From Vibrio thalassae (GTDB taxonomy: Bacteria > Pseudomonadota > Gammaproteobacteria > Enterobacterales > Vibrionaceae), in NCBI RefSeq assembly GCF_900089835.1, contig NZ_OANU01000002.1:372001-436000 (forward strand): 64,000 nt of DNA, written 5' to 3'. Shown here in pieces: positions 57,029 to 64,000 of the stretch; positions within the stretch are counted from its first letter, which is position 1, and every line of letters starts with the position of its first letter. Below the pieces are notes generated by a model. The model ran no database searches and had not been told where the DNA came from. It saw only the letters and a list, made by a program, of their open reading frames with translations. Position numbers and translations under genes: made by a program.

Positions 57029-59614
57029 TTATAGACGCTCTTCTAACCAACTACGAATTGATTTTAGCGCTTCTGGAAGCGCTTCAACATCAGAGCCCCC
57101 AGCTTGCGCCATATCAGGACGACCACCGCCCTTACCGCCAACTTGCTCTGCAACCATCTTAACGAGGTCGCCAGCTTTAACTTTGCCCGTAAGGTCTTTT
57201 GTCACACCCGCAATAAAACCAACCTTGCCGTCGGCCACGTTGGCAATAAACGCAATGCCGCTGCCCATTTGGTTTTTCGCATTGTCCATCATAGTACGAA
57301 GGTTCTTGCTATCTGCCCCTTCTAGAGCTGTAACCAGAACTTTCGTGCCCGCAATTTCTTCTACTTTGCCCATGATGTTGGCACTTTCAACCGCTGCAAG
57401 TTTGTCTTTCAGTTGCTGAATCTCTTTTTCTAATGATTTAGCTTTGCTCGCCGCGTCACTTAGCTTATCTTCATACTGAGAAGCTTGAGTTTCGATAGCG
57501 TCGAGTGCTGCCTCACCGGTCACGGCTTCAATACGACGAATACCCGCAGCGATACCGCTTTCTGAAATAATCTTGAATAGACCAATATCACCGGTATTAC
57601 TTGCGTGGATACCACCACAAAGCTCGGTTGAGAACTCACCCATAGACAAGACACGCACTTCATCATCGTACTTCTCGCCAAACAGAGCCATCGCACCTTT
57701 AGCTTTCGCTGATTCGATATCCATTACGTTAGTTTCAATAACGTGGTTAGTACGAATCTGTGCATTCACCAGACGTTCAACTTCTTTGATTTCCGCTTTC
57801 GTCATCGCTTCTAAATGAGAGAAGTCAAAACGTAAGCTATCAGGCTTAACCAAAGAGCCTTTTTGTGTAACATGCTCGCCTAAAACTTTACGCAGTGCTG
57901 CATGCAGTAAGTGAGTCGCTGAATGATTCAATGAGATAGCAGTACGACGTTGCGCATCAACGATCGCCTCCACTTCGTCACCTTTCGCTAGAACACCTTC
58001 AACAAGCTCACCGTGGTGCGCAATCGCGTTACCCAGTTTTTGTGTATCTTCAACTTTAAAGATACCTGCCGCCGTTTTCAGCACACCCGCGTCACCACAC
58101 TGACCGCCTGACTCTGCATAGAAAGGCGTTTGCTCAAGAACGACTATCGCTTTATCGCCTGCTGATAGTGCTTCAACTTCTGCACCTTCAACAAACATTG
58201 CCGCGACCGAACTTGAACCTTCTGTGCTTATGTAGCCGCAGAATTCAGTGTCGGTATCGACTTTAATCGCAGCATTGTAGTCCGTACCAAATTGACCGGC
58301 TTCACGAGCACGCTGACGCTGTGCTTCCATCGCTTTTTCAAAACCTTCTTCATCGATCGCAAACTCACGTTCACGAGCAACATCGTTAGTAAGATCAGCT
58401 GGGAAGCCATAGGTGTCATAAAGTTTGAATACTGTTTCACCATCAAGAACCTTTTCATCGCCAAGGTTATCAAGGGCTTCTGTCAAGATTGTCATACCAC
58501 GTTCAAGAGTACGACCAAAGTTCTCTTCTTCGATACGCAGAACTTTTTCTACTACCGCTTGTTGCTTCTTAAGTTCTTCACCTGCAGTGCCCATCACTGA
58601 TGCGAGTGTGCCCACCAGTTTGTAGAAGAAAGCACCTTGAGCACCAAGCTTGTTACCATGACGAACTGCACGGCGGATAATACGACGAAGTACATAACCG
58701 CGACCTTCGTTCGACGGCATAACACCATCAACAATAAGGAATGAGCACGAGCGAATATGGTCAGCAATAACGCGCAGTGACTGGTTAGAAAGATCTTCGT
58801 AGCCAATAACGTCAGCGGCTGCTTTGATCAGCCTTTGGAAAACATCGATTTCGTAGTTTGAGTGAACGCCCTGCATAATCGCAGAGATACGTTCAATACC
58901 CATACCGGTATCAACCGATGGCTTTGGTAGCGGCTCCATAGTGCCGTCGGCATGACGGTTGAACTGCATAAATACGTTGTTCCAGATCTCGATGAAACGG
59001 TCGCCATCTTCTTCAGGAGAACCTGGACGGCCGCCCCAAATGTGCTCACCGTGATCATAGAATATTTCTGTACATGGACCGCAAGGACCCGTATCACCCA
59101 TTTGCCAGAAGTTGTCTGACTCGTATGGCTTACCGCCTTTCTTGTCGCCGATGCGAACAATACGATCAGCCGGGATACCGATTTGCTTGTTCCAGATTTC
59201 AAACGCTTCGTCGTCGGTTTCATATACCGTCACGAGTAGGCGATCTTTTGGCAGTTTCAACGTTTCTGTTAAAAACTCCCAAGCAAAGCTGATAGCATCT
59301 TCTTTGAAGTAGTCACCGAAGCTGAAGTTACCCAGCATCTCAAAGAAAGTATGGTGACGAGCAGTGAAGCCAACGTTCTCTAAATCGTTGTGCTTACCAC
59401 CAGCGCGAACACAACGCTGGGCCGTAGTGGCACGAGTGTAGTTACGCTTCTCTAAGCCAAGGAAACAGTCTTTAAACTGGTTCATACCGGCGTTAGTGAA
59501 AAGCAGAGTTGGGTCATCGTGTGGAACCAACGATGAACTGTCTACGATTTGATGCCCTTTGCTCTCAAAGAACTTAAGGAACGCGTTGCGAACCTCATCT
59601 GTGCTCATGTACAT
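57029..59614 (-). CDS. alaS: Alanyl-tRNA synthetase
   Basis: Class II synthetase charging tRNA-Ala, with an editing domain for Ser/Gly mischarging. The 861 residues show the catalytic core ([17 protein letters not shown]), a tRNA-recognition helix region, the editing-site zinc motif ([12 protein letters not shown] ... [12 protein letters not shown]), a coiled coil (about 695-730) and a Gly-rich C-Ala domain ([16 protein letters not shown]). The ATG at 59614 is favoured by AGGAAGAG four bases upstream; the ATG at 59608 is also in frame. Confidence 0.97.
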   Translation of the reverse strand: MYMSTDEVRNAFLKFFESKGHQIVDSSSLVPHDDPTLLFTNAGMNQFKDCFLGLEKRNYTRATTAQRCVRAGGKHNDLENVGFTARHHTFFEMLGNFSFGDYFKEDAISFAWEFLTETLKLPKDRLLVTVYETDDEAFEIWNKQIGIPADRIVRIGDKKGGKPYESDNFWQMGDTGPCGPCTEIFYDHGEHIWGGRPGSPEEDGDRFIEIWNNVFMQFNRHADGTMEPLPKPSVDTGMGIERISAIMQGVHSNYEIDVFQRLIKAAADVIGYEDLSNQSLRVIADHIRSCSFLIVDGVMPSNEGRGYVLRRIIRRAVRHGNKLGAQGAFFYKLVGTLASVMGTAGEELKKQQAVVEKVLRIEEENFGRTLERGMTILTEALDNLGDEKVLDGETVFKLYDTYGFPADLTNDVAREREFAIDEEGFEKAMEAQRQRAREAGQFGTDYNAAIKVDTDTEFCGYISTEGSSSVAAMFVEGAEVEALSAGDKAIVVLEQTPFYAESGGQCGDAGVLKTAAGIFKVEDTQKLGNAIAHHGELVEGVLAKGDEVEAIVDAQRRTAISLNHSATHLLHAALRKVLGEHVTQKGSLVKPDSLRFDFSHLEAMTKAEIKEVERLVNAQIRTNHVIETNVMDIESAKAKGAMALFGEKYDDEVRVLSMGEFSTELCGGIHASNTGDIGLFKIISESGIAAGIRRIEAVTGEAALDAIETQASQYEDKLSDAASKAKSLEKEIQQLKDKLAAVESANIMGKVEEIAGTKVLVTALEGADSKNLRTMMDNAKNQMGSGIAFIANVADGKVGFIAGVTKDLTGKVKAGDLVKMVAEQVGGKGGGRPDMAQAGGSDVEALPEALKSIRSWLEERL

Positions 59615-59761
59615 GCAGCTCTTCCTGAAATAATTCGAGTTAGATTTTGGGGACGTATTGTAACCCCATGAGTAAGGATTCGCCTAGTCTTCTGGTAAAA
59701 AAGGACGGAAACTGAAAAAAATGAGAGATTAATCTCGTTGGGACAAGTAGTTGCAGGTCAA

Positions 59762-60226
59762 CTAAGGGGTTTCAGCGGCATTTAATGCATAGCTTATCTG
59801 CTCAAATGTGTACCCTCGATATTGTAAAAAGCGCACTTGTTTCGCGTATTCTTTCGGATCTTGCGATTTCCCATGGCGAAACTTTTTCGCCGCCGTTGAT
59901 TTAGCTAACTCAAACCAGTCCACTTCTTCCTCTAGCATTGCTTCATCAACGATAGAATCTGAAACACGCTTTTGGTTCAACTCTTGACGAATTCGACGCT
60001 CCCCATGTCCCTTATAAACATGCTGACGGATTTGACTCTTGGCAAAGCGTAAATCGTCGAGGTAACGGCAGTCACGACAAAAATCTAGCGCGGCTTCCAC
60101 CTCAGATTCTTCATAGCCTTTTAAAGCAAGCTTCTGATAAAGCTCATATTCACCGTGATCTCGACGACTTAATAATTGGATTGCCGCTTCTTTTGCTGAC
60201 AATGATGGCGGTTTGCGTTGAAACAT
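59762..60226 (-). CDS. recX: RecA regulator RecX
   Basis: Three-helix-repeat protein that caps RecA filaments and inhibits RecA. From the ATG at 60226 it has 154 residues starting [15 protein letters not shown]. An upstream in-frame start at 60268 would lie inside the recA terminator hairpin and is unlikely. Family features are [35 protein letters not shown] and [12 protein letters not shown]. Expression probably depends on read-through from recA. Confidence 0.93.
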   Translation of the reverse strand: MFQRKPPSLSAKEAAIQLLSRRDHGEYELYQKLALKGYEESEVEAALDFCRDCRYLDDLRFAKSQIRQHVYKGHGERRIRQELNQKRVSDSIVDEAMLEEEVDWFELAKSTAAKKFRHGKSQDPKEYAKQVRFLQYRGYTFEQISYALNAAETP

Positions 60227-60251
60227 AATCTCTCGATAAACCAGTGCAGAT

Positions 60252-60278
60252 ACAACAAAGCCCTGCATAGCAGGGCTT
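60252..60278 (-). terminator. recA-recX intergenic terminator
   Basis: AAGCCCTGC / GCAGGGCTT (60258-60266, 60270-60278), a perfect 9-bp stem, is followed on the minus strand by TGTTGTA. In E. coli a comparable terminator keeps recX at a small fraction of recA. Confidence 0.82.
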
Positions 60279-60298
60279 ATCTCAATTAGACGCTAAGC

Positions 60299-61336
60299 TT
60301 ACAATTCTTCAGCTGGCGCTTCACCTTGTTCTGGCGCTTCTTCCAGTGCTGGCGTTAGTAGCATTTCACGAAGTTTCGCATCAATAGCTTGTGCCGCTTC
60401 TGGGTTATCACGTAGGAACTTACATGCGTTCGCTTTGCCTTGACCGATTTTATCGCCATTGTAGCTATACCAAGCACCCGCTTTTTCAACTAGCTTATGC
60501 TTAACACCTAGGTCGATTAGCTCACCATAACGGTTAAAGCCTTGGCCGTATAGAATTTGAGTTTCAGCTTGTTTAAATGGTGCTGCAATCTTGTTCTTAA
60601 CCACCTTGATGCGAGTTTCGTTACCGACAACTTCATCGCCTTCTTTGATAGAGCCAGTGCGACGAATATCAAGACGAACAGACGCATAGAACTTAAGTGC
60701 GTTACCACCAGTTGTAGTTTCTGGGTTACCAAACATCACACCAATCTTCATACGGATTTGGTTGATGAAGATACACATGCAGTTAGATTGCTTAAGGTTA
60801 CCGGTTAACTTACGCATCGCTTGAGAAAGCATACGAGCTTGAAGACCCATGTGGCTATCGCCCATTTCACCTTCAATCTCTGCCTTTGGTGTTAGCGCTG
60901 CAACAGAGTCGACAACCATGACATCAATAGCACCAGAGCGTGCTAGTGCGTCACAAATTTCCAACGCTTGCTCACCCGTGTCCGGCTGAGATACCAGCAG
61001 CGAATCAATATCTACGCCAAGCTTCTTCGCGTAGATTGGGTCTAGAGCATGTTCTGCATCGATAAACGCACATGTCTTACCTTGTTTCTGTGCCGCAGCG
61101 ATACACTCAAGTGTTAGCGTTGTTTTACCTGATGATTCAGGACCGTAGATTTCTACGATACGACCCATAGGAAGACCACCAGCGCCTAGAGCGATGTCTA
61201 GAGAAAGTGAACCTGTTGAAATGGTTTCAACGTCCATGGTGCGGTTATCACCAAGGCGCATAATCGAGCCTTTACCAAATTGCTTTTCAATCTGACCTAA
61301 TGCAGCGGCTAACGCCTTTTGTTTATTCTCGTCCAT
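60299..61336 (-). CDS. recA: Recombinase RecA
   Basis: Forms ATP-dependent filaments on ssDNA for strand exchange and triggers LexA self-cleavage. From the ATG at 61336 (GGAGAAAGTA upstream) it has 345 residues starting [19 protein letters not shown]. Walker A is GPESSGKTT, Walker B is [10 protein letters not shown], loop L2 is around [20 protein letters not shown], and the tail is acidic ([15 protein letters not shown]). Its promoter contains a LexA box. Confidence 0.98.
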   Translation of the reverse strand: MDENKQKALAAALGQIEKQFGKGSIMRLGDNRTMDVETISTGSLSLDIALGAGGLPMGRIVEIYGPESSGKTTLTLECIAAAQKQGKTCAFIDAEHALDPIYAKKLGVDIDSLLVSQPDTGEQALEICDALARSGAIDVMVVDSVAALTPKAEIEGEMGDSHMGLQARMLSQAMRKLTGNLKQSNCMCIFINQIRMKIGVMFGNPETTTGGNALKFYASVRLDIRRTGSIKEGDEVVGNETRIKVVKNKIAAPFKQAETQILYGQGFNRYGELIDLGVKHKLVEKAGAWYSYNGDKIGQGKANACKFLRDNPEAAQAIDAKLREMLLTPALEEAPEQGEAPAEEL

Positions 61337-61422
61337 TACTTTCTCCACAACTATCCTTTACGGATATAGGCTCTACGCAAGTTACTTGCTTTGGCAGTTT
61401 TCTAATTAGTGAGCGATGCATA

Positions 61423-61442
61423 AAAGCATCGCGATATGGTTT
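61423..61442 (-). repeat. Perfect inverted repeat in the recA leader
   Basis: GCGATGC / GCATCGC with a 6-base AT loop, directly downstream of the recA -10. It would be the first structure of the transcript, with about 85 bases left before the ATG. It may stabilise the mRNA 5' end. Confidence 0.55.
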
Positions 61443-61443
61443 T

Positions 61444-61471
61444 ATTATACTGTTGATTCATACAGTGTCTA
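61444..61471 (-). promoter_or_regulatory. recA promoter with LexA (SOS) box
   Basis: On the minus strand -35 TAGACA (61466-61471), a 16-base spacer, and -10 TATAAT (61444-61449). The spacer is exactly the LexA operator CTGTATGAATCAACAG (61450-61465), matching CTGT-N8-ACAG. LexA binding must exclude polymerase. Confidence 0.92.
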
Positions 61472-61533
61472 TACCTGTATGAAAATTTTTCCGACACAAA
61501 CAGCAAATCGTTGATGCCGCGAGTGTTATTTTG

Positions 61534-62034
61534 TTAACAGTAAGGCTCGTCTTCCAATACGTGACGATACAATATCAATAGCGCATGCATTACAGCTTGC
61601 TGACGTACTGCGGCTCGGTCACCTTCAAACAAACAGGTTTCGACCTTGAGCCAACCTTGTTGTGAAGCCCACGCAAAGCAAACGGTTCCTACCGGTTTGT
61701 CTTCACTCCCCCCTCCAGGACCAGCAATTCCACTAATGGCAACGCTAAGCGTCCCTTTAGAATGTTGCAGCGCACCCTGTGCCATTTCAACAACAACGGC
61801 TTCACTCACCGCTCCATTCTGTCCAAGGGTTTCAGTTGCGACGCCAAGCATATCGATTTTTGCGTCATTACTGTAAGTAACAAATGCTCGATCAAACCAC
61901 GCAGAGCTACCAGCAATATCAGTGATTGCCGTCGCCACACCGCCACCAGTACAAGACTCCGCGGTCACCAGGATATGATCTTTCTGTTCGAGTAACGCGC
62001 CTAGGTTGAAACTTAACTCTTCAATAGTGTTCAT
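61534..62034 (-). CDS. pncC: Nicotinamide-nucleotide amidohydrolase PncC (CinA C-terminal type)
   Basis: Deamidates NMN to nicotinate mononucleotide in NAD salvage. The 166 residues form a stand-alone CinA C-terminal domain: ILVTAESCTGGGVATAITDIAGSS with the catalytic serine, TYSNDAKIDMLGV and VAISGIAGPGGGSEDKPVG. It lies upstream of recA on the same strand and divergent from mutS, the conserved mutS-pncC-recA neighbourhood. NadB (de novo NAD) is at 14.8 kb. Confidence 0.95.
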   Translation of the reverse strand: MNTIEELSFNLGALLEQKDHILVTAESCTGGGVATAITDIAGSSAWFDRAFVTYSNDAKIDMLGVATETLGQNGAVSEAVVVEMAQGALQHSKGTLSVAISGIAGPGGGSEDKPVGTVCFAWASQQGWLKVETCLFEGDRAAVRQQAVMHALLILYRHVLEDEPYC

Positions 62035-62163
62035 CTAGCAAACTCCTAAGCAACTCAATGTTTGACAACGACCCCAAGCCATAGAGCCACTTTTTTATAT
62101 TCCCTTTTCGCTCACGTCGGTTTCACGTATCCTAAGCAGCAATTGAAACAAGCAGCTAAAGAT

Positions 62164-64000
62164 GTGACAGTGAAAGCGGAACAAAAACATACGCCAATGA
62201 TGCAGCAATATCTGAAACTCAAAGCCGAGAATCCAGATATCCTGCTTTTCTACCGAATGGGTGATTTTTACGAGCTCTTTTATGACGATGCGAAACGTGC
62301 GTCTCAACTGCTCGATATTTCTCTAACCAAACGGGGCGCATCCGCGGGCGAGCCCATTCCAATGGCTGGTGTCCCTTTCCATGCCGTAGAAGGCTACTTA
62401 GCAAAACTGGTTCAACTGGGCGAATCGGTTGCCATCTGCGAGCAAGTTGGCGACCCGGCGACCAGTAAAGGTCCGGTAGAGCGTCGCGTGGTTCGAATTG
62501 TCACGCCAGGAACCGTTTCAGATGAAGCCCTACTATCGGAACGATTGGATAACCTCATTGCCGCAATCTACCACCAAAACGGTAAATTTGGCTATGCCAC
62601 GCTAGATATTACCTCGGGTCGCTTTCAACTTTGTGAACCTAGTACCGAAGAAGCAATGTTGGCCGAACTGCAACGTACAGCTCCTAAAGAATTGTTATTC
62701 CCAGAGGATTTTGAACCCGTTGAACTGATGGCGAGTCGCCATGGGAATCGTCGTCGCCCAATCTGGGAATTTGAGATTGACACGGCAAGGCAGCAACTGA
62801 ATCAACAATTTGGTACCAAAGACCTCATTGGATTTGGGGTTGAGAAATGCGAACTCGGACTTTGCGCAGCGGGCTGTTTGATTCAGTATGTAAAAGATAC
62901 TCAGCGCACTGCACTCCCACACATCCGCTCATTGACACTGGTCAGCCAAGATCAATCTGTGGTACTCGATGCCGCCACACGTCGCAACCTTGAATTAACT
63001 CAGAATTTGTCAGGTGGTTACGATAATACCTTGGCGGAAGTCTTGGATCACACAGCAACGGCAATGGGTAGCCGTATGCTCAAACGCTGGATCCATCAAC
63101 CGATGCGCTGTTTTAAGACCCTGAACTACCGTTTAGATGCGATTTCAGAACTCAAACAAGAGGCGCTATACACTGAGCTTTCTCCAACGTTAAAGCAAAT
63201 TGGTGATATCGAACGTATCTTGGCACGCTTAGCACTTCGCTCTGCAAGACCACGAGATATGGCTCGATTACGCAGTGCGCTAAACCTTTTGCCTGAACTA
63301 GCACTGAGTCTTGAAACCGTTGCTCATCCGTACTTGCAGCAATTGGCTCAGTACTCTGCCCCCATGGACAGCATGGCAGAACTTCTAGAGCGTGCTATCA
63401 AAGAAAATCCACCAGTGGTCATTCGCGATGGTGGCGTTATTGCTGATGGCTACAATGCTGAATTGGACGAGTGGCGTGATTTAGCTAATGGTGCGACGGC
63501 TTATCTTGAGAAGCTGGAGCATGATGAGCGAGATCGTCATGGCATCGATACATTGAAGGTTGGTTACAACAATGTCCACGGCTTCTATATTCAAGTCAGC
63601 CGCGGTCAAAGTCACCTAGTGCCTCCACACTATATTCGCCGTCAGACGTTAAAGAATGCCGAGCGCTACATTATCCCTGAGTTAAAAGAGCATGAAGACA
63701 AAGTGCTTAACTCAAAATCGAAAGCACTCGCATTAGAGAAGAAATTATGGGAACAACTGTTTGATCTGTTACTTCCTCAGTTGGAGCAACTACAAAACCT
63801 CGCTTCCGCCCTGTCGCAACTGGATGTTTTGCAAAACCTTGCAGAGCGCGCGGAAAGCCTTGATTATTGCCGTCCTGTTCTCAGTGATAATACTGGTATT
63901 CGAATTCAGGGGGGCCGTCACCCAGTCGTAGAACAGGTGATGGATGAGCCATTCATTGCGAACCCTATCTCACTTAACCCTGAGCGAAAAATGTTGATCA
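62164..64000 (+). CDS. mutS: DNA mismatch repair protein MutS (partial, runs off the right edge)
   Basis: Recognises mismatches and small loops and recruits MutL. About 612 residues are visible. The N-terminal mismatch-binding motif is in [17 protein letters not shown] (Phe and Glu of FxE nearby), followed by connector, core ([20 protein letters not shown]), clamp, and the start of the ATPase domain ([11 protein letters not shown]). The Walker A lies beyond the window. In-frame GTGs at 62164 and 62170 are the candidate starts; I chose the first. It is divergent from pncC. Confidence 0.96.
   Translation, partial: MTVKAEQKHTPMMQQYLKLKAENPDILLFYRMGDFYELFYDDAKRASQLLDISLTKRGASAGEPIPMAGVPFHAVEGYLAKLVQLGESVAICEQVGDPATSKGPVERRVVRIVTPGTVSDEALLSERLDNLIAAIYHQNGKFGYATLDITSGRFQLCEPSTEEAMLAELQRTAPKELLFPEDFEPVELMASRHGNRRRPIWEFEIDTARQQLNQQFGTKDLIGFGVEKCELGLCAAGCLIQYVKDTQRTALPHIRSLTLVSQDQSVVLDAATRRNLELTQNLSGGYDNTLAEVLDHTATAMGSRMLKRWIHQPMRCFKTLNYRLDAISELKQEALYTELSPTLKQIGDIERILARLALRSARPRDMARLRSALNLLPELALSLETVAHPYLQQLAQYSAPMDSMAELLERAIKENPPVVIRDGGVIADGYNAELDEWRDLANGATAYLEKLEHDERDRHGIDTLKVGYNNVHGFYIQVSRGQSHLVPPHYIRRQTLKNAERYIIPELKEHEDKVLNSKSKALALEKKLWEQLFDLLLPQLEQLQNLASALSQLDVLQNLAERAESLDYCRPVLSDNTGIRIQGGRHPVVEQVMDEPFIANPISLNPERKMLI

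Noticed and set aside
1..64000. Mobile element, prophage or genomic island
   Set aside because: I looked for transposase, integrase, toxin-antitoxin and restriction genes, and for tRNA-flanked attachment repeats. None is present; tRNA 3' ends next to oadG are not repeated elsewhere outside the array.

Overview
The window is a stretch of core chromosome from a gammaproteobacterium of the genus Vibrio (or a very close relative). This rests on protein similarity as I recognise it and on gene order: the blocks relA-rlmD-barA, rpoE-rseABC-lepA-lepB-rnc-era-recO-pdxJ-acpS, ygfB-ubiH-ubiI, rpiA-serA-argP-argO-mscS-fba-pgk-epd-tkt-metK and csrA-alaS-recX-recA-pncC-mutS follow the Escherichia coli order. 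A Na+-pumping oxaloacetate decarboxylase, luxS beside gshA, and an Arg/Ser tRNA array beside csrA fit Vibrio. I cannot settle the species. I see no prophage, transposon, integron, CRISPR array or island, and no broken gene apart from the two cut by the window edges (relA at the left, mutS at the right).

Layout. 1-5.2 kb: stringent synthetase RelA (partial), rRNA methylase RlmD and the hybrid kinase BarA/VarS. 5.2-14.4 kb: ten genes on the minus strand running from sigma-E and its regulators through LepA, signal peptidase, RNase III, Era, RecO and PdxJ to AcpS. 14.4-19.7 kb: nadB, the sdhE-ygfX pair, ygfZ, a YbaK-type deacylase, a 0.68 kb gene-free region with a candidate small RNA, and ytfK. 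19.7-24.2 kb: ubiquinone hydroxylases, ygfB, zapA, 6S RNA and 5-formyl-THF cyclo-ligase. 24.2-38.2 kb: central carbon and amino-acid metabolism (rpiA, serA, argP/argO, fba, pgk, epd, tkt, metK) with mscS and two small or poorly known proteins. 38.3-43.5 kb: a DUF2189 membrane protein with a structured leader, sprT, endA, rsmE, gshB, yqgE, ruvX. 43.6-50.2 kb: luxS, gshA, an M16 lipoprotein protease, yqaA, a quinone-oxidoreductase-like protein. 50.4-53.6 kb: oadGAB. 54-55.2 kb: six tRNA-Arg(ACG) and two tRNA-Ser(GCT). 55.3-64 kb: csrA, aspartokinase, alaS, recX, recA, pncC and mutS.

How the parts connect. Several global regulators lie together: RelA and YtfK (stringent response), BarA and CsrA (two ends of the BarA/UvrY-Csr pathway), sigma-E with its anti-sigma apparatus, 6S RNA, LuxS (AI-2) and RecA with an SOS promoter. 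Readable control sites are a sigma-E-type promoter upstream of rpoE, three tandem MetJ boxes upstream of metK, a LexA box filling the recA promoter spacer, and a strong promoter upstream of the tRNA array. The least explained items are a multi-helix leader upstream of the DUF2189 gene (about 38319-38494), in which one helix overlaps the Shine-Dalgarno sequence, and a hairpin-rich, terminator-ended intergenic segment (about 18863-18985) that looks like a small RNA. Neither has been tested for conservation here.
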